Source: Palsa-504 sp963819785 (GTDB lineage: Bacteria > Actinomycetota > Actinomycetes > Streptosporangiales > Streptosporangiaceae). From it: a DNA stretch of 64,000 nt. Of the stretch, positions 36,879-46,686 are shown in pieces. Position 1 is the first letter of the stretch. The number at the start of each line of letters is the position of its first letter. A program made the position numbers and the translations under genes. A model generated the notes under the pieces. The model did not search any database and was not told the origin of the DNA. It was given only the letters and a program-made list of their open reading frames with translations. The DNA is taken from NCBI GenBank assembly GCA_963819785.1, contig CAWFXW010000002.1:62001-126000 (forward strand), given 5' to 3'.

Positions 36879-37891
36879 TAGGACTCCATCAGAATCTGGC
36901 CGACGTAACGTGCTACCGCGCGAACCGCGCCCATCGTTCCGGGGTAATCCATCCGGGTCGGCCCCAGCACGCCGAGCCTGGCCAGCGGCTGAGCCTGGCC
37001 CCCGTACCCCGTAGAAACCACCGAGGTTGCCTCCAGGCCCGCGACCCGGTTCTCCGAGCCGATGGTCACGGTCACGATCGCGGGCTCGGTCGTGTCGCCG
37101 AGCAGCCGCATCAAGACTACCTGTTCTTCCAGGGCTTCAAGCACGTCGCGCAGCCCTCGGTTGAAGTCATGCGCCGCCAGGTTCGCGGTGCCCGCGAAGA
37201 CGATCTTCTCTTCGTTCCGCTCGATCAGGCTGGCCAGCAGGACCGAGAACACGGCGTTCGCGTTCGCCCGCTCCTCGACCGGGAGCCGGTCGGACAGCTC
37301 GGTGACCATGGCGGCCGCGTCGGCGAGCTTGTGCCCGCCCAGGCAGGCGTTCAGGATCGTGCGCACGTGCGACACCGAGGCGTCGGCCCAGGGGGCGGGG
37401 AGGTCGACCGTGCACTGCTCGACCCGGCCGGTGTCGGTGATGAGCACAAGCAGCAGCTTGGTCGGGGTGAGCGGGACGAGCTCGATGTGCCGGATCGCCG
37501 ACTTGTTCAGCGACGGGTACTGCACCACGGCCACCTGCCGGGTCAGCTGGACCAGCAGCCGGACGGTGCGCATGACCACGTCGTCGAGGTTGTACGCGCC
37601 GGCCAGGAACGTCTCGATAGCCCGCCGTTCGGCCCCCGACAGCGGCTTGACGCTGGACAGCCGGTCGACGAAGAGCCGGTAGCCCTTCTCGGTCGGGATC
37701 CGGCCCGCGCTGGTGTGCGGCTGGGCGATGAAGCCGAGCTCCTCCAGCACCGCCATATCGTTGCGGATGGTCGCCGGTGACACGTCGAAATGGTGCCGGT
37801 CGACCAGCGTCTTTGACCCCACCGGCTCGGTGGTGGACACGTAGTCCTCGACGATCGCCCGGAGCACTGTAAGTTTGCGCTCGTCAAGCAC
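36878..37891 (-). CDS. hrcA: Heat-inducible transcription repressor HrcA
   Basis: 337 residues from the GTG at 37891, chosen because AAGGAGGTGA lies 4-5 nt upstream and the protein then begins VLDERKLTVLRAIVEDYV like the family. The wHTH (VSPATIRNDMAVLEELGFI) is followed by the GAF-like and dimerisation domains. It binds the CIRCE operator found 13 bp upstream of its own start and should repress itself and dnaJ until heat stress titrates GroEL. The longer open frame to 38539 is antisense shadow. Confidence 0.96.
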   Translation of the reverse strand: MLDERKLTVLRAIVEDYVSTTEPVGSKTLVDRHHFDVSPATIRNDMAVLEELGFIAQPHTSAGRIPTEKGYRLFVDRLSSVKPLSGAERRAIETFLAGAYNLDDVVMRTVRLLVQLTRQVAVVQYPSLNKSAIRHIELVPLTPTKLLLVLITDTGRVEQCTVDLPAPWADASVSHVRTILNACLGGHKLADAAAMVTELSDRLPVEERANANAVFSVLLASLIERNEEKIVFAGTANLAAHDFNRGLRDVLEALEEQVVLMRLLGDTTEPAIVTVTIGSENRVAGLEATSVVSTGYGGQAQPLARLGVLGPTRMDYPGTMGAVRAVARYVGQILMES

Positions 37892-37903
37892 GCGTTCACC
37901 TCC

Positions 37904-37930
37904 TTGGCACTCCAAAGCCCTGAGTGCTAA
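37904..37930 (-). promoter_or_regulatory. CIRCE operator
   Basis: On the minus strand TTAGCACTC, a 9-base spacer, then GAGTGCCAA. This matches the CIRCE consensus (TTAGCACTC-N9-GAGTGCTAA) except for one base in the right arm. It stands directly upstream of the hrcA ribosome binding site. Confidence 0.95.
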
Positions 37931-38011
37931 GTCTATTGCGTCCAGCAAGTTCCCGGCGCGGTCCCAGCGCGTTCCCGGCGCGTCGCGATCATACCCAGGA
38001 GGGCCAAACTC

Positions 38012-38854
38012 GTGTGGAGCAGGCAATACGGTTCGGACGTACTGGCTGACGGACAATCCGGACGGTCGGGACGCCGTCGCGCCCCACGCGAGGTCCCGAA
38101 GGTCGAGGCCGAGCGCGGCCTGGTGGTGGAGGACTCCGAGGGCCGGTTCTGCGGCGCGGTGGTCGGCTACGAGAAGGGCGCGGTGACGCTGGAGGACCGG
38201 CACGGCAAACGGCGGGTGTTCCCGCTCGCTCCCGGGGCGTTCCTGCTGGAGGGGCAGCCGGTCACGCTGGTGCCGCCCGCCGTGGCGGCTCCTGTCCAGC
38301 CGGCCCGGACGGCTTCCGGGTCGGTGCCGCCGCCGGCCAGCCGGGCCAAGGTGGCCCGGGCGAGCCGGATCTACGTCGAAGGCAAGCACGACGCCGAGCT
38401 GGTGGAGAAGATCTGGGGCGATGACCTGCGGGACGTGGGGATCGTCGTGGAGTACCTGGAGGGCATCGACGACCTGCCGGCCATCGTGACCACGTTCTCC
38501 CCCGGACCCGGCCGCCGCCTGGGCGTGCTCGTGGACCACCTGGTGGCGGGGTCCAAGGAGAGCCGGATCGCGGCCGGTGTCCGGTCACCGGACGTGCTGA
38601 TCGTGGGGCATCCGTTCATCGACATCTGGGCGGCGGTGCGGCCGTCTGTGGTCGGGATCGCTGGCTGGCCGGACGTTCCGCGGGGACAGCCGTGGAAGGA
38701 GGGCGTGCTGCGGGCCCTGGGATGGCCGCCGGAGGTTCCCGCCGCCTGGCAGCGGATCCTGCGCGCGGTCACCAGCTACGCCGATCTGGAGCCGGAACTG
38801 CTCGGCCGGGTGGAAGAGCTGATCGATTTCGTCACCATGCCGGGGAATGAATAA
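38012..38854 (+). CDS. DUF3097 family protein
   Basis: 280 residues with AGGAGGG 7 nt before the GTG. It is a conserved actinobacterial family near hrcA and hemW. Visible conserved parts are ASRIYVEGKHDAELVEKIWG, EYLEGIDDLPAIV, LGVLVDHLVAGSKESRIA and FIDIWAAVRPSVVGI. The VEGKHD stretch followed by a VDH strand resembles a TOPRIM fold, which suggests nucleic acid work; this is inference. The first 75 residues are variable. It is divergent from hrcA, and the CIRCE site lies between them. Confidence 0.88.
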   Translation: MWSRQYGSDVLADGQSGRSGRRRAPREVPKVEAERGLVVEDSEGRFCGAVVGYEKGAVTLEDRHGKRRVFPLAPGAFLLEGQPVTLVPPAVAAPVQPARTASGSVPPPASRAKVARASRIYVEGKHDAELVEKIWGDDLRDVGIVVEYLEGIDDLPAIVTTFSPGPGRRLGVLVDHLVAGSKESRIAAGVRSPDVLIVGHPFIDIWAAVRPSVVGIAGWPDVPRGQPWKEGVLRALGWPPEVPAAWQRILRAVTSYADLEPELLGRVEELIDFVTMPGNE

Positions 38855-38913
38855 CGTGACGACAGCAAGCGGATGACACGCGAGGCCCCATGACGAGCAA
38901 GCCGTTTATTCGG

Positions 38914-40164
38914 TTATTCGGTGAGGAGGCGGGTGGCGGTGTCGGCTAGGAGGCGGCCGCGGCGGGTGAGGACGATCCGGCCAGCGGCGTAGGCGTCCGG
39001 GCTGGCCAGGCCCTCGGCGACCACGGTGGGGGCGTTGGCTCGCCCGGCCGGGCTGAGGACCTCGACCGGGCAGCCGCCGGTGAGGCGGAGCGCCAGCATG
39101 ACCCGCTCCAGCTGCTGCTCGGCCTCGCTCAGCATCTCCCGGGCCTGGCCGGGACTGAGCCCCGCGCCGATCCTCGCGCTGTAGGCGGCCGGATGGCGCA
39201 CATTCCACCAGCGGGTCCCGCCGACGTGGCTGTGCGCCCCGGGTCCGGTGCCCCACCAGTCGCCGCCGGTCCAGTAGAGCATGTTGTGTGCGCACCGGGA
39301 CCGCGGGCCGCGCGCCCAGTTGGAGATCTCGTACCAGCCCAGGCCCGCCGCGGTGAGCACCTCGTCGGCGACGAGGTAGCGGTCGGCGAGCACGTCGTCG
39401 TCCGGCGCGGGGAGTTCGCCGCGCCGCACGCGCGCGGCCAGCCGCGTGCCCGGCTCGACGGTGAGCGCGTACGCGGACACGTGGTCGGGCCCGGCGGCGA
39501 CGGCGGACTCCAGCGAGCATCGCCAGTCCGCGTCGCTCTCCCCCGGCGTCCCGTAGATCAGGTCCAGGCTGACGTGCTCGAACCCGGCCTCTCGGGCCCA
39601 CGCGGCGCAGCGGGCCGGACGCCCGGGCTGATGAACGCGATCGAGTACCGCCAAGACGTCAGGTACCGCGCTCTGCATGCCGAACGAGACGCGGTTCACG
39701 CCCTGGGCCCGCAACTCGCTCAGCGTGGCCTGGTCGACGCTCTCGGGGTTGGCCTCGGTCGTCACCTCGGCTCCGGGGGCCAGGCCGAACTCGGCGTCGA
39801 TGGCGCGCAGGATGCGGCCGAACGCCGCCGGGACCATCAGGGTCGGGGTCCCGCCGCCGAAGAACACCGTGCGCACCGGGGTGTCCGCCGCGCCAAGCAC
39901 CTTACGAGCGAACCCGACCTCGGCGATGGCCAGGTCCGGGTAGCTGCCGACGGACACCGCGGCCGAGCCGGCCTGCTCCTGATGGACACGGCCGCCGAGT
40001 TCGGCGGCGGTGTAGGTGTTGAAGTCGCAGTAGCCGCAGCGGGTGGTGCAAAACGGCACGTGCACGTAGATCCCGAACGGCCGTTCGCCCAGCCCGCGGC
40101 GCGCGCTGTCCGGCAGGTTCCCGTCGGCGGGGACGGGTTCACCGTCGGGCAGGGCACCAGGCAT
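38914..40164 (-). CDS. hemW: Radical SAM protein HemW (heme chaperone)
   Basis: 416 residues from the ATG at 40164. The radical SAM motif is CTTRCGYC (Cys39, Cys43, Cys46), followed by the FFGGGTPTLM, GAEVTTEANPESVD and VSFGMQSAVP motifs, a C-terminal HemN-like domain and a winged end (RIVLTRRGRLLADTATRLL). HemW hands heme to respiratory proteins; it was formerly annotated as coproporphyrinogen III oxidase. The frame is open upstream, but that sequence is a shadow. TAGCGT 7 nt before the start suggests a leaderless message. Confidence 0.94.
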   Translation of the reverse strand: MPGALPDGEPVPADGNLPDSARRGLGERPFGIYVHVPFCTTRCGYCDFNTYTAAELGGRVHQEQAGSAAVSVGSYPDLAIAEVGFARKVLGAADTPVRTVFFGGGTPTLMVPAAFGRILRAIDAEFGLAPGAEVTTEANPESVDQATLSELRAQGVNRVSFGMQSAVPDVLAVLDRVHQPGRPARCAAWAREAGFEHVSLDLIYGTPGESDADWRCSLESAVAAGPDHVSAYALTVEPGTRLAARVRRGELPAPDDDVLADRYLVADEVLTAAGLGWYEISNWARGPRSRCAHNMLYWTGGDWWGTGPGAHSHVGGTRWWNVRHPAAYSARIGAGLSPGQAREMLSEAEQQLERVMLALRLTGGCPVEVLSPAGRANAPTVVAEGLASPDAYAAGRIVLTRRGRLLADTATRLLTE

Positions 40165-40171
40165 GCACGTC

Positions 40172-40177
40172 ACGCTA
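40172..40177 (-). promoter_or_regulatory. Candidate -10 box (TAGCGT) for hemW
   Basis: On the minus strand TAGCGT ends 7 nt before the ATG at 40164; no ribosome binding site is seen. It fits the leaderless pattern shared with the SDR, HAD, HIT and TPR genes. Confidence 0.4.
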
Positions 40178-40299
40178 CCTGCATGTCGGCACAGGTCAGC
40201 GAGTCCGGATGGAACACCGATGTCAGATTGTCGTTTTGCGCGCTTAGACTGGGAGAGTCGCGGGCACGGTAGTCGGGGTCGCGTGAACGGGAGGCGTCG

Positions 40300-41037
40300 G
40301 TGACAGATAACCAGTCGCAATGGCCGGCCCAGTACCCGAGGTACAGCCCGCCTGAAGGGACCCAGGTGCCGCCGGGCGGCTACCAGGTTCCCGCCGCTGG
40401 TTACCAGGTCCCGCCGGGCGCCTACCAGATCCCGGGTGCTCATCCGGTCCCGCAGGGGGGCTATCCGGTCCCGCAGGGGGGCTACCCGGTCCAGCAGCCT
40501 GGCTACCCGGTCCAGCAGCCCGGTTTCCAGGTCAGCTCGCACGCCTCGATGCGCGCGTCCTCGGCGGACCGGGAACGCGCCGTCGACGTGCTCAAGGCCG
40601 GGTTCGCCGAGGGCCGGCTGACCCAGGACGAATACAACGACCGGATGGGCCGCGCCTACACCGCGCGCACCTACGGGGAACTGGCCGCGCTGACGGCCGA
40701 CCTGCCCGCCGGGGCCTCGCCGTTCCCGCCGGCCGCGTGGCCCGTCCCGGCCTACCAGCCGCCCGTCAGCGGCACGAATTCGATGGCCATCGCGTCGATG
40801 GTGCTCGGCGTGGCCGAGTTCTTCACCGCCGGGCTCACCGCCATCCCGGCCGTCATCTGCGGGCACATCGCCCGCCGGCAGATGAAGCTGAGCTCGCAGG
40901 GCGGCGACGGGCTGGCCACGAGCGGCCTGGTGCTTGGCTACATGGCGATCATCTTCTGGTCCGTGCTGATCGCGGCCTCGCTGGTAGGCGTCGCGATCTC
41001 GATCGCGCATAACGGGCAGATATCCCCGCCCCCCTGA
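40300..41037 (+). CDS. DUF1707-DUF4190 membrane protein
   Basis: 245 residues. A Pro/Gly/Gln-rich N-terminus (1-80) has VPxGGYPV and VQQPGYP units. A DUF1707 domain follows (RASSADRERAVDVLKAGFAE, then LTQDEYNDRMGRAYTARTYGE), then DUF4190 with two transmembrane helices (MAIASMVLGVAEFFTAGLTA and LGYMAIIFWSVLIAASLVGV). A GTG start has GGGAGG just upstream. DUF1707 is found at actinobacterial membranes, with an unknown role. The gene at 42721 has the same DUF1707 unit. Confidence 0.85.
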   Translation: MTDNQSQWPAQYPRYSPPEGTQVPPGGYQVPAAGYQVPPGAYQIPGAHPVPQGGYPVPQGGYPVQQPGYPVQQPGFQVSSHASMRASSADRERAVDVLKAGFAEGRLTQDEYNDRMGRAYTARTYGELAALTADLPAGASPFPPAAWPVPAYQPPVSGTNSMAIASMVLGVAEFFTAGLTAIPAVICGHIARRQMKLSSQGGDGLATSGLVLGYMAIIFWSVLIAASLVGVAISIAHNGQISPPP

Positions 41038-41224
41038 GGGTAGCTGAAGCCGCGCTGAGCTGCGGATCAGTGATTCCTAGAGGGCTGGTCTGCGCTTACC
41101 TGACATATCCGGAAAGTCCGGACTCAACTTCCTGAATGCCGCCTGTGGCGCCGATATGATCGTGCCGTTGACACCGGCTCCGGTACAGATGGTCACCGAC
41201 GGGGAACAGTGAGGGAGCACGGAC

Positions 41225-42631
41225 ATGTCCGCGTACTACGCATCACCTGGTGGTCCAGCCGCGGCCACCGCCCAGGAGGAACTCGCACCGGTCCTGATCG
41301 CGTTCGCGGGCCCGGCACCGCAGTCGCGCCTGACCGTGCTGATCCGGATCTTGATGGTGATCCCGCACCTCGTCGTGCTGTGGGCGCTGGCCATCGCGGC
41401 GTACGTGGTGGTAATCATCGGCTGGTTCGGCGCGCTGTTCACCGGGCGGCTGCCGGGCTTCGCGGCGGATTTCCTGACCGGGTTCGTGCGCTGGCAGGCC
41501 AGGGTGTTCGGCTACGCGATCCTGCTCACCGACGTGTACCCGCCGTTCACTCTGGAGGACGCGGACTATCCGATCAGGATCGCGGTGCGGCCGGGGCAGC
41601 TGAACCGGCTGGCCGTTCTGTTCCGGTTCTTCTTGCTGATCCCGGCCTGGATCGTCGCCTCGGTGGTCAGCTACGGCGCGTTCACCCTGGTGCAGTTCGT
41701 GAGCTGGCTGATCGTGCTGATCTCCGGCCAGATGCCGGACGCCCTGCATCAGGCGCTGGCCGCCGCGCTGCGGTACCAGATCCGGGTCTACGGGTTCGCG
41801 TTCATGCTGACCAGCGCGTATCCCTCGGGGCTTTACGGGGACCAGGTGATGCCCGGGACTGCTGGGCCGCAGCCCGGGTTCGGCGGCCAGCCGGGGTACG
41901 GCGGCCAGCCGGGGTACGGCGGCCAGCCGGGGTACGGCGCGCAGCCGGGGTACGGCGCGCAGCCGGGGTACGGCGCGCAGCCGGGGTACGGCGCGCAGCC
42001 GGGCTACTGGCAGCAGCCAGGGTACGGCGCCCAGCCTGGATATGGCCAGCAGCCAGGGTACGGCGCCCAGCCGGGTTACGGGCAGCAGCCGGGGTATGCG
42101 CAGCAGCCGGTGGCGGCGGGGTTCGGGTCGTGGTGGCTGGTGCTGTCGAGCAGGGCCAGGACGCTGGTGACCGTGTTCATCGTGCTCGGCGCGGTGTTCG
42201 CGGCGGCGCAAGGGGTGGTCCAGGCGGCGATCACCGGCAACGTGGTGGGCGCCGCGGTGGCGGCCCGCGAGCTGCAGGACGACTTCAGCCCGGTGAACAG
42301 CACGATCAACGGCATCCCGGCCAAGGTGAAGGCGTGCAACGGCCAGCTGGCCTGCGTCACGCAGCTTGACCGCAGCGTGGCCGGCACCCTCAACACGTTC
42401 GCCGCGCAGGTCCGCGGGATCTCGATGCCGAACGCCCAGGCCGGCTCGGACGCCGCGGCCCTGGCCTCGACGACCTCGCACGCGGCGAGCATTTTCGCCA
42501 CCCTGGGGGCCGCGACCTCGGTCAGCCAGTACCAGAGCACCGGCAGCGCCGACTCCAGCGACCTGCAGCAATCCCTCGAGCAGATCTACACGGACTACAA
42601 CACGCTGGGCAACGCGCTGACCAGTTCGTGA
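41225..42631 (+). CDS. DUF4389 membrane protein with long PGYGAQ repeat
   Basis: 468 residues. The N-terminal DUF4389 region has four hydrophobic segments (LTVLIRILMVIPHLVVLWAL, YVVVIIGWFGALFTG, LFRFFLLIPAWIVASVVSYG, LVQFVSWLIVLISGQMP). A repetitive linker (about 218-297) of PGYGGQ/PGYGAQ units follows, then another transmembrane helix (TLVTVFIVLGAVFAAAQGVV) and an outer domain (about 345-468) with two Cys. The outer part resembles small periplasmic sensor domains but was not matched to a family. The function is unknown. Confidence 0.8.
   Translation: MSAYYASPGGPAAATAQEELAPVLIAFAGPAPQSRLTVLIRILMVIPHLVVLWALAIAAYVVVIIGWFGALFTGRLPGFAADFLTGFVRWQARVFGYAILLTDVYPPFTLEDADYPIRIAVRPGQLNRLAVLFRFFLLIPAWIVASVVSYGAFTLVQFVSWLIVLISGQMPDALHQALAAALRYQIRVYGFAFMLTSAYPSGLYGDQVMPGTAGPQPGFGGQPGYGGQPGYGGQPGYGAQPGYGAQPGYGAQPGYGAQPGYWQQPGYGAQPGYGQQPGYGAQPGYGQQPGYAQQPVAAGFGSWWLVLSSRARTLVTVFIVLGAVFAAAQGVVQAAITGNVVGAAVAARELQDDFSPVNSTINGIPAKVKACNGQLACVTQLDRSVAGTLNTFAAQVRGISMPNAQAGSDAAALASTTSHAASIFATLGAATSVSQYQSTGSADSSDLQQSLEQIYTDYNTLGNALTSS
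41872..42108. repeat. 18-bp tandem repeat encoding PGYG(G/A)Q
   Basis: About a dozen units of CCGGGGTACGGCGNNCAG encode the linker of the DUF4389 protein. Some units are identical and adjacent, so slippage is likely, and all stay in frame. Confidence 0.85.
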
Positions 42632-42720
42632 GGCCGGCCGCCGCGCCGAAGAAAAGATTGGCACTTCTGACGCGCGTCGAACGTCTTACACTCAGTTAGA
42701 GGCGTCCGCAGGAGGCTTAC

Positions 42721-43260
42721 GTGGCATACGGTCCAGCTCAGGCATTCCCGCCGCAGCCGCCCGTGCCCGAAGGCTTTGGAGCTCTCGGGGGCGGAGCCGC
42801 TGGGATCAACCCAGCGTGGCTTGCGTCCAGCGCGGATCGCGAGCGGGCCGTGGGCGTGCTGCGCGCCGGTTTCACCGAGGGACGGCTGACCCAGGACGAA
42901 CTCGACGACCGGGTCGCGCACGCCTACGCGGCACGCACCTACGGCCAGCTCTGGGAGCTGACTTCCGACCTGCCTGCCGGGGCCCTGCCGTATCCGCAGT
43001 TCCCGCACGGGCAGGCCGTCATGGTCGCGCCGGAGGCCGCGGCGCCCAGCCACTGGAAGCCGGCCGCGGCGCTGATCGTCACCGCGCTGATCATCTTTAC
43101 CCTGGCCGCGCTGATCACCGCGGTCATCACCGCGCATACCCAGGGCGTGATCTATCAGACCCCGGGGTTCCAGCACGCGAACCTGACCCCGTTCATCCAG
43201 CCCATCGGATTCTCGGACAACATGATCCACGCAGTGCCGATGATCAGTCCCGGCGGCTGA
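42721..43260 (+). CDS. DUF1707 membrane protein
   Basis: 179 residues from a GTG with AGGAGG 6 nt upstream. A Pro-rich start is followed by DUF1707 (ASSADRERAVGVLRAGFTEG, then LTQDELDDRVAHAYAARTYG) and one transmembrane helix (AALIVTALIIFTLAALITAV), with a short outer tail. It is a smaller relative of the protein at 40300, so the DUF1707 pair brackets the DUF4389 gene. It ends just before a copy of the dispersed element. Confidence 0.83.
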   Translation: MAYGPAQAFPPQPPVPEGFGALGGGAAGINPAWLASSADRERAVGVLRAGFTEGRLTQDELDDRVAHAYAARTYGQLWELTSDLPAGALPYPQFPHGQAVMVAPEAAAPSHWKPAAALIVTALIIFTLAALITAVITAHTQGVIYQTPGFQHANLTPFIQPIGFSDNMIHAVPMISPGG

Positions 43261-43261
43261 T

Positions 43262-43278
43262 ACCACGGCCCGTTCGGT
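43262..43278 (+). repeat. Dispersed 17-bp element, copy 4 (between converging genes)
   Basis: ACCACGGCCCGTTCGGT, exact consensus, followed by AAAAAATTATTTCTG. It lies between the DUF1707 stop and the lepA stop; its A-rich tail enters the last lepA codons. Confidence 0.85.
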
Positions 43279-43284
43279 AAAAAA

Positions 43285-45159
<1,875 letters not shown>

Positions 45160-45364
45160 GCATGTCCGTTTCGGGTGGTTCGCCGCTGTGTTCATTCTCG
45201 GGCGGCCTGGGTGTTCCATGATTCCATGCCGGGCGTGCTGCCCCCGCCGTCCGGCCTTTGGTTTGAGTGTAGGGCTTCGGCTCGGATAAGCTTCGTCGTC
45301 GCGTCACCCGCCAAGGGTTATGCAATCCTCCGCCAGCACCGCTCACTTTGAAGGACTCCTACGC

Positions 45365-45631
45365 GTGGCGAACATAAAGTCTCAGATCAAGCGCAACAAG
45401 CAGAACGAGAAGGCGCGCCTGCGGAACAAGGCCGTCAAGTCGTCGCTGCGCACCTCCGTCCGGAAGTTCCGTGAGGCCGCTGACGGGGGGAACGCGGCGG
45501 AGGCCGAGGTCGCGCTGCGCGCCGCCTGCCGGCAGCTGGACAAGGCCGCGAGCAAGGGCGTGATCCACAAGAACCAGGCCGCGAACCGCAAGTCCGCCAT
45601 CACCAGGCGCTTCGCCGAGATCCAGGCTTAG
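45365..45631 (+). CDS. rpsT: 30S ribosomal protein S20
   Basis: 88 residues from a GTG with AAGGAC about 9 nt upstream. The product MANIKSQIKRNKQNEKARLR is a basic, all-helical 16S-binding protein of standard length. It ends with HKNQAANRKSAITRRFAEIQ. It is divergent from lepA and convergent with holA, a typical arrangement. The frame is open 15 codons further upstream, but those are not conserved. Confidence 0.97.
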   Translation: MANIKSQIKRNKQNEKARLRNKAVKSSLRTSVRKFREAADGGNAAEAEVALRAACRQLDKAASKGVIHKNQAANRKSAITRRFAEIQA

Positions 45632-45668
45632 CCGAACTCCGGCCAACATGCTTAGCCGAACTCCGGCC
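45626..45668. repeat. 19-bp direct repeat at the rpsT/holA junction
   Basis: GCTTAGCCGAACTCCGGCC occurs at 45626-45644 and again, exactly, at 45650-45668. The first copy contains the rpsT stop and the second touches the holA stop. This is a recent duplication of the junction. Confidence 0.8.
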
Positions 45669-46649
45669 TAGAGGTCTTCCGCACCGGAACGGGCGGCGAC
45701 GATGCGGCGCACGGCCCGTTCCAGCGCGTAGTTCGCGCTGCTCGTCTCCCCCTTGACCTGCGCGTCGGCTTCGGCCACGGCGTGCAGCGCGCGCGCCACG
45801 CCGCCCGGCGGCCAGCCGCGCAGCTGCTGGCGCACCCGGTCGATCTTCCACGGCGGGGCGCCGACCTCGGCCGCCAGGGCGGCGGCGTTCAGGTTCCTGG
45901 GCGCGGAGCCGACCCGGCCGAGCAGCCGGACCCCTTGCGCCAGCGCGCTGCAGATCAATACCGGGGAAACGCCGGTGGCCAGCGCCCAGCGCAGCTGCTC
46001 CAGCGCCCGGGCCAGATGCCCCTCCACCGCGTGGTCGGCCACGGTGAACCCGGTCGCCTCGGCCCGGCCCCGGTAGTAGGTGGCGACCAGGGCCTCGTCC
46101 ACCTGGCCGGCGCCGTCGGCGGCCAGTTGCTCGCACGCGGCGGCGAGTTCACGCAGGTCCGAGCCGACCGAGTTCGAGCAGCGCGCGGGCCGCGGCATCG
46201 TCGGCCCGCTTGCCTGCCCGGCGGAACTCGCTGCGCACGAAGTCGAGGCGTTCGGCGAACCGGGTGACCTTCGGGCACTCGATGACCTGCGCTCCGGCCG
46301 CCTTCACCCCGGCCAGCAGCTCCTTGCCCTTGGCCCCGCCCGCGTGGGTCATGACCAGCGCTACGTCCGGCGCCGGGCTGGCCGCGTACCGGGTCAGCTC
46401 GGCGGCGACCTCCTTGGCCGCGTTCTGCGCGGCCCGGATCACCACCACGTTGCCGCCGCCGAACAACGACGGCGAGGTCAGCGCGTCCAGTTCACCTTGC
46501 CCCAGCGCGGCGCCATCCAGGTCGTGGACGTCCTCCGCCCCGGTGGCGGCGATCAGGTCCCGGACGGCGCGGTCGATGAGGAACTCCTCCTCGCCGACCA
46601 CGATCGTGACGGGAGCCGTCTGGGCAGCGGAAGCGGTGCGCGGGGCCAT
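45668..46649 (-). CDS. holA: DNA polymerase III subunit delta, interrupted by a frameshift
   Basis: The clamp-loader delta subunit. From the ATG at 46649 the N-terminal domain includes TIVVGEEEFLIDRAVRDLIA, then FGGGNVVVIRAAQNAAKEVA and IECPKVTRFAERLDFVRSEF. It leaves frame after ARALLE near 46170. The C-terminal part continues in another frame as VGSDLRELAAACEQLAADGA, then ALEQLRWALATGVSPVLICS and KGETSSANYALERAVRRIVA. One extra base around 46165-46175 explains it. The gene is essential, so a sequencing error is the simplest reading. Confidence 0.83.
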
Positions 46650-46686
46650 GACGGCAGCATGCCACGCGGGAGGCGGGGGTGCCGAA

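Noticed and set aside
41872..42108. Possible CRISPR-like array
   Set aside because: The 18-bp units are contiguous without spacers and encode a PGYGxQ linker in frame. The other tandem arrays in the window likewise lack spacers; no CRISPR array or cas gene is present.
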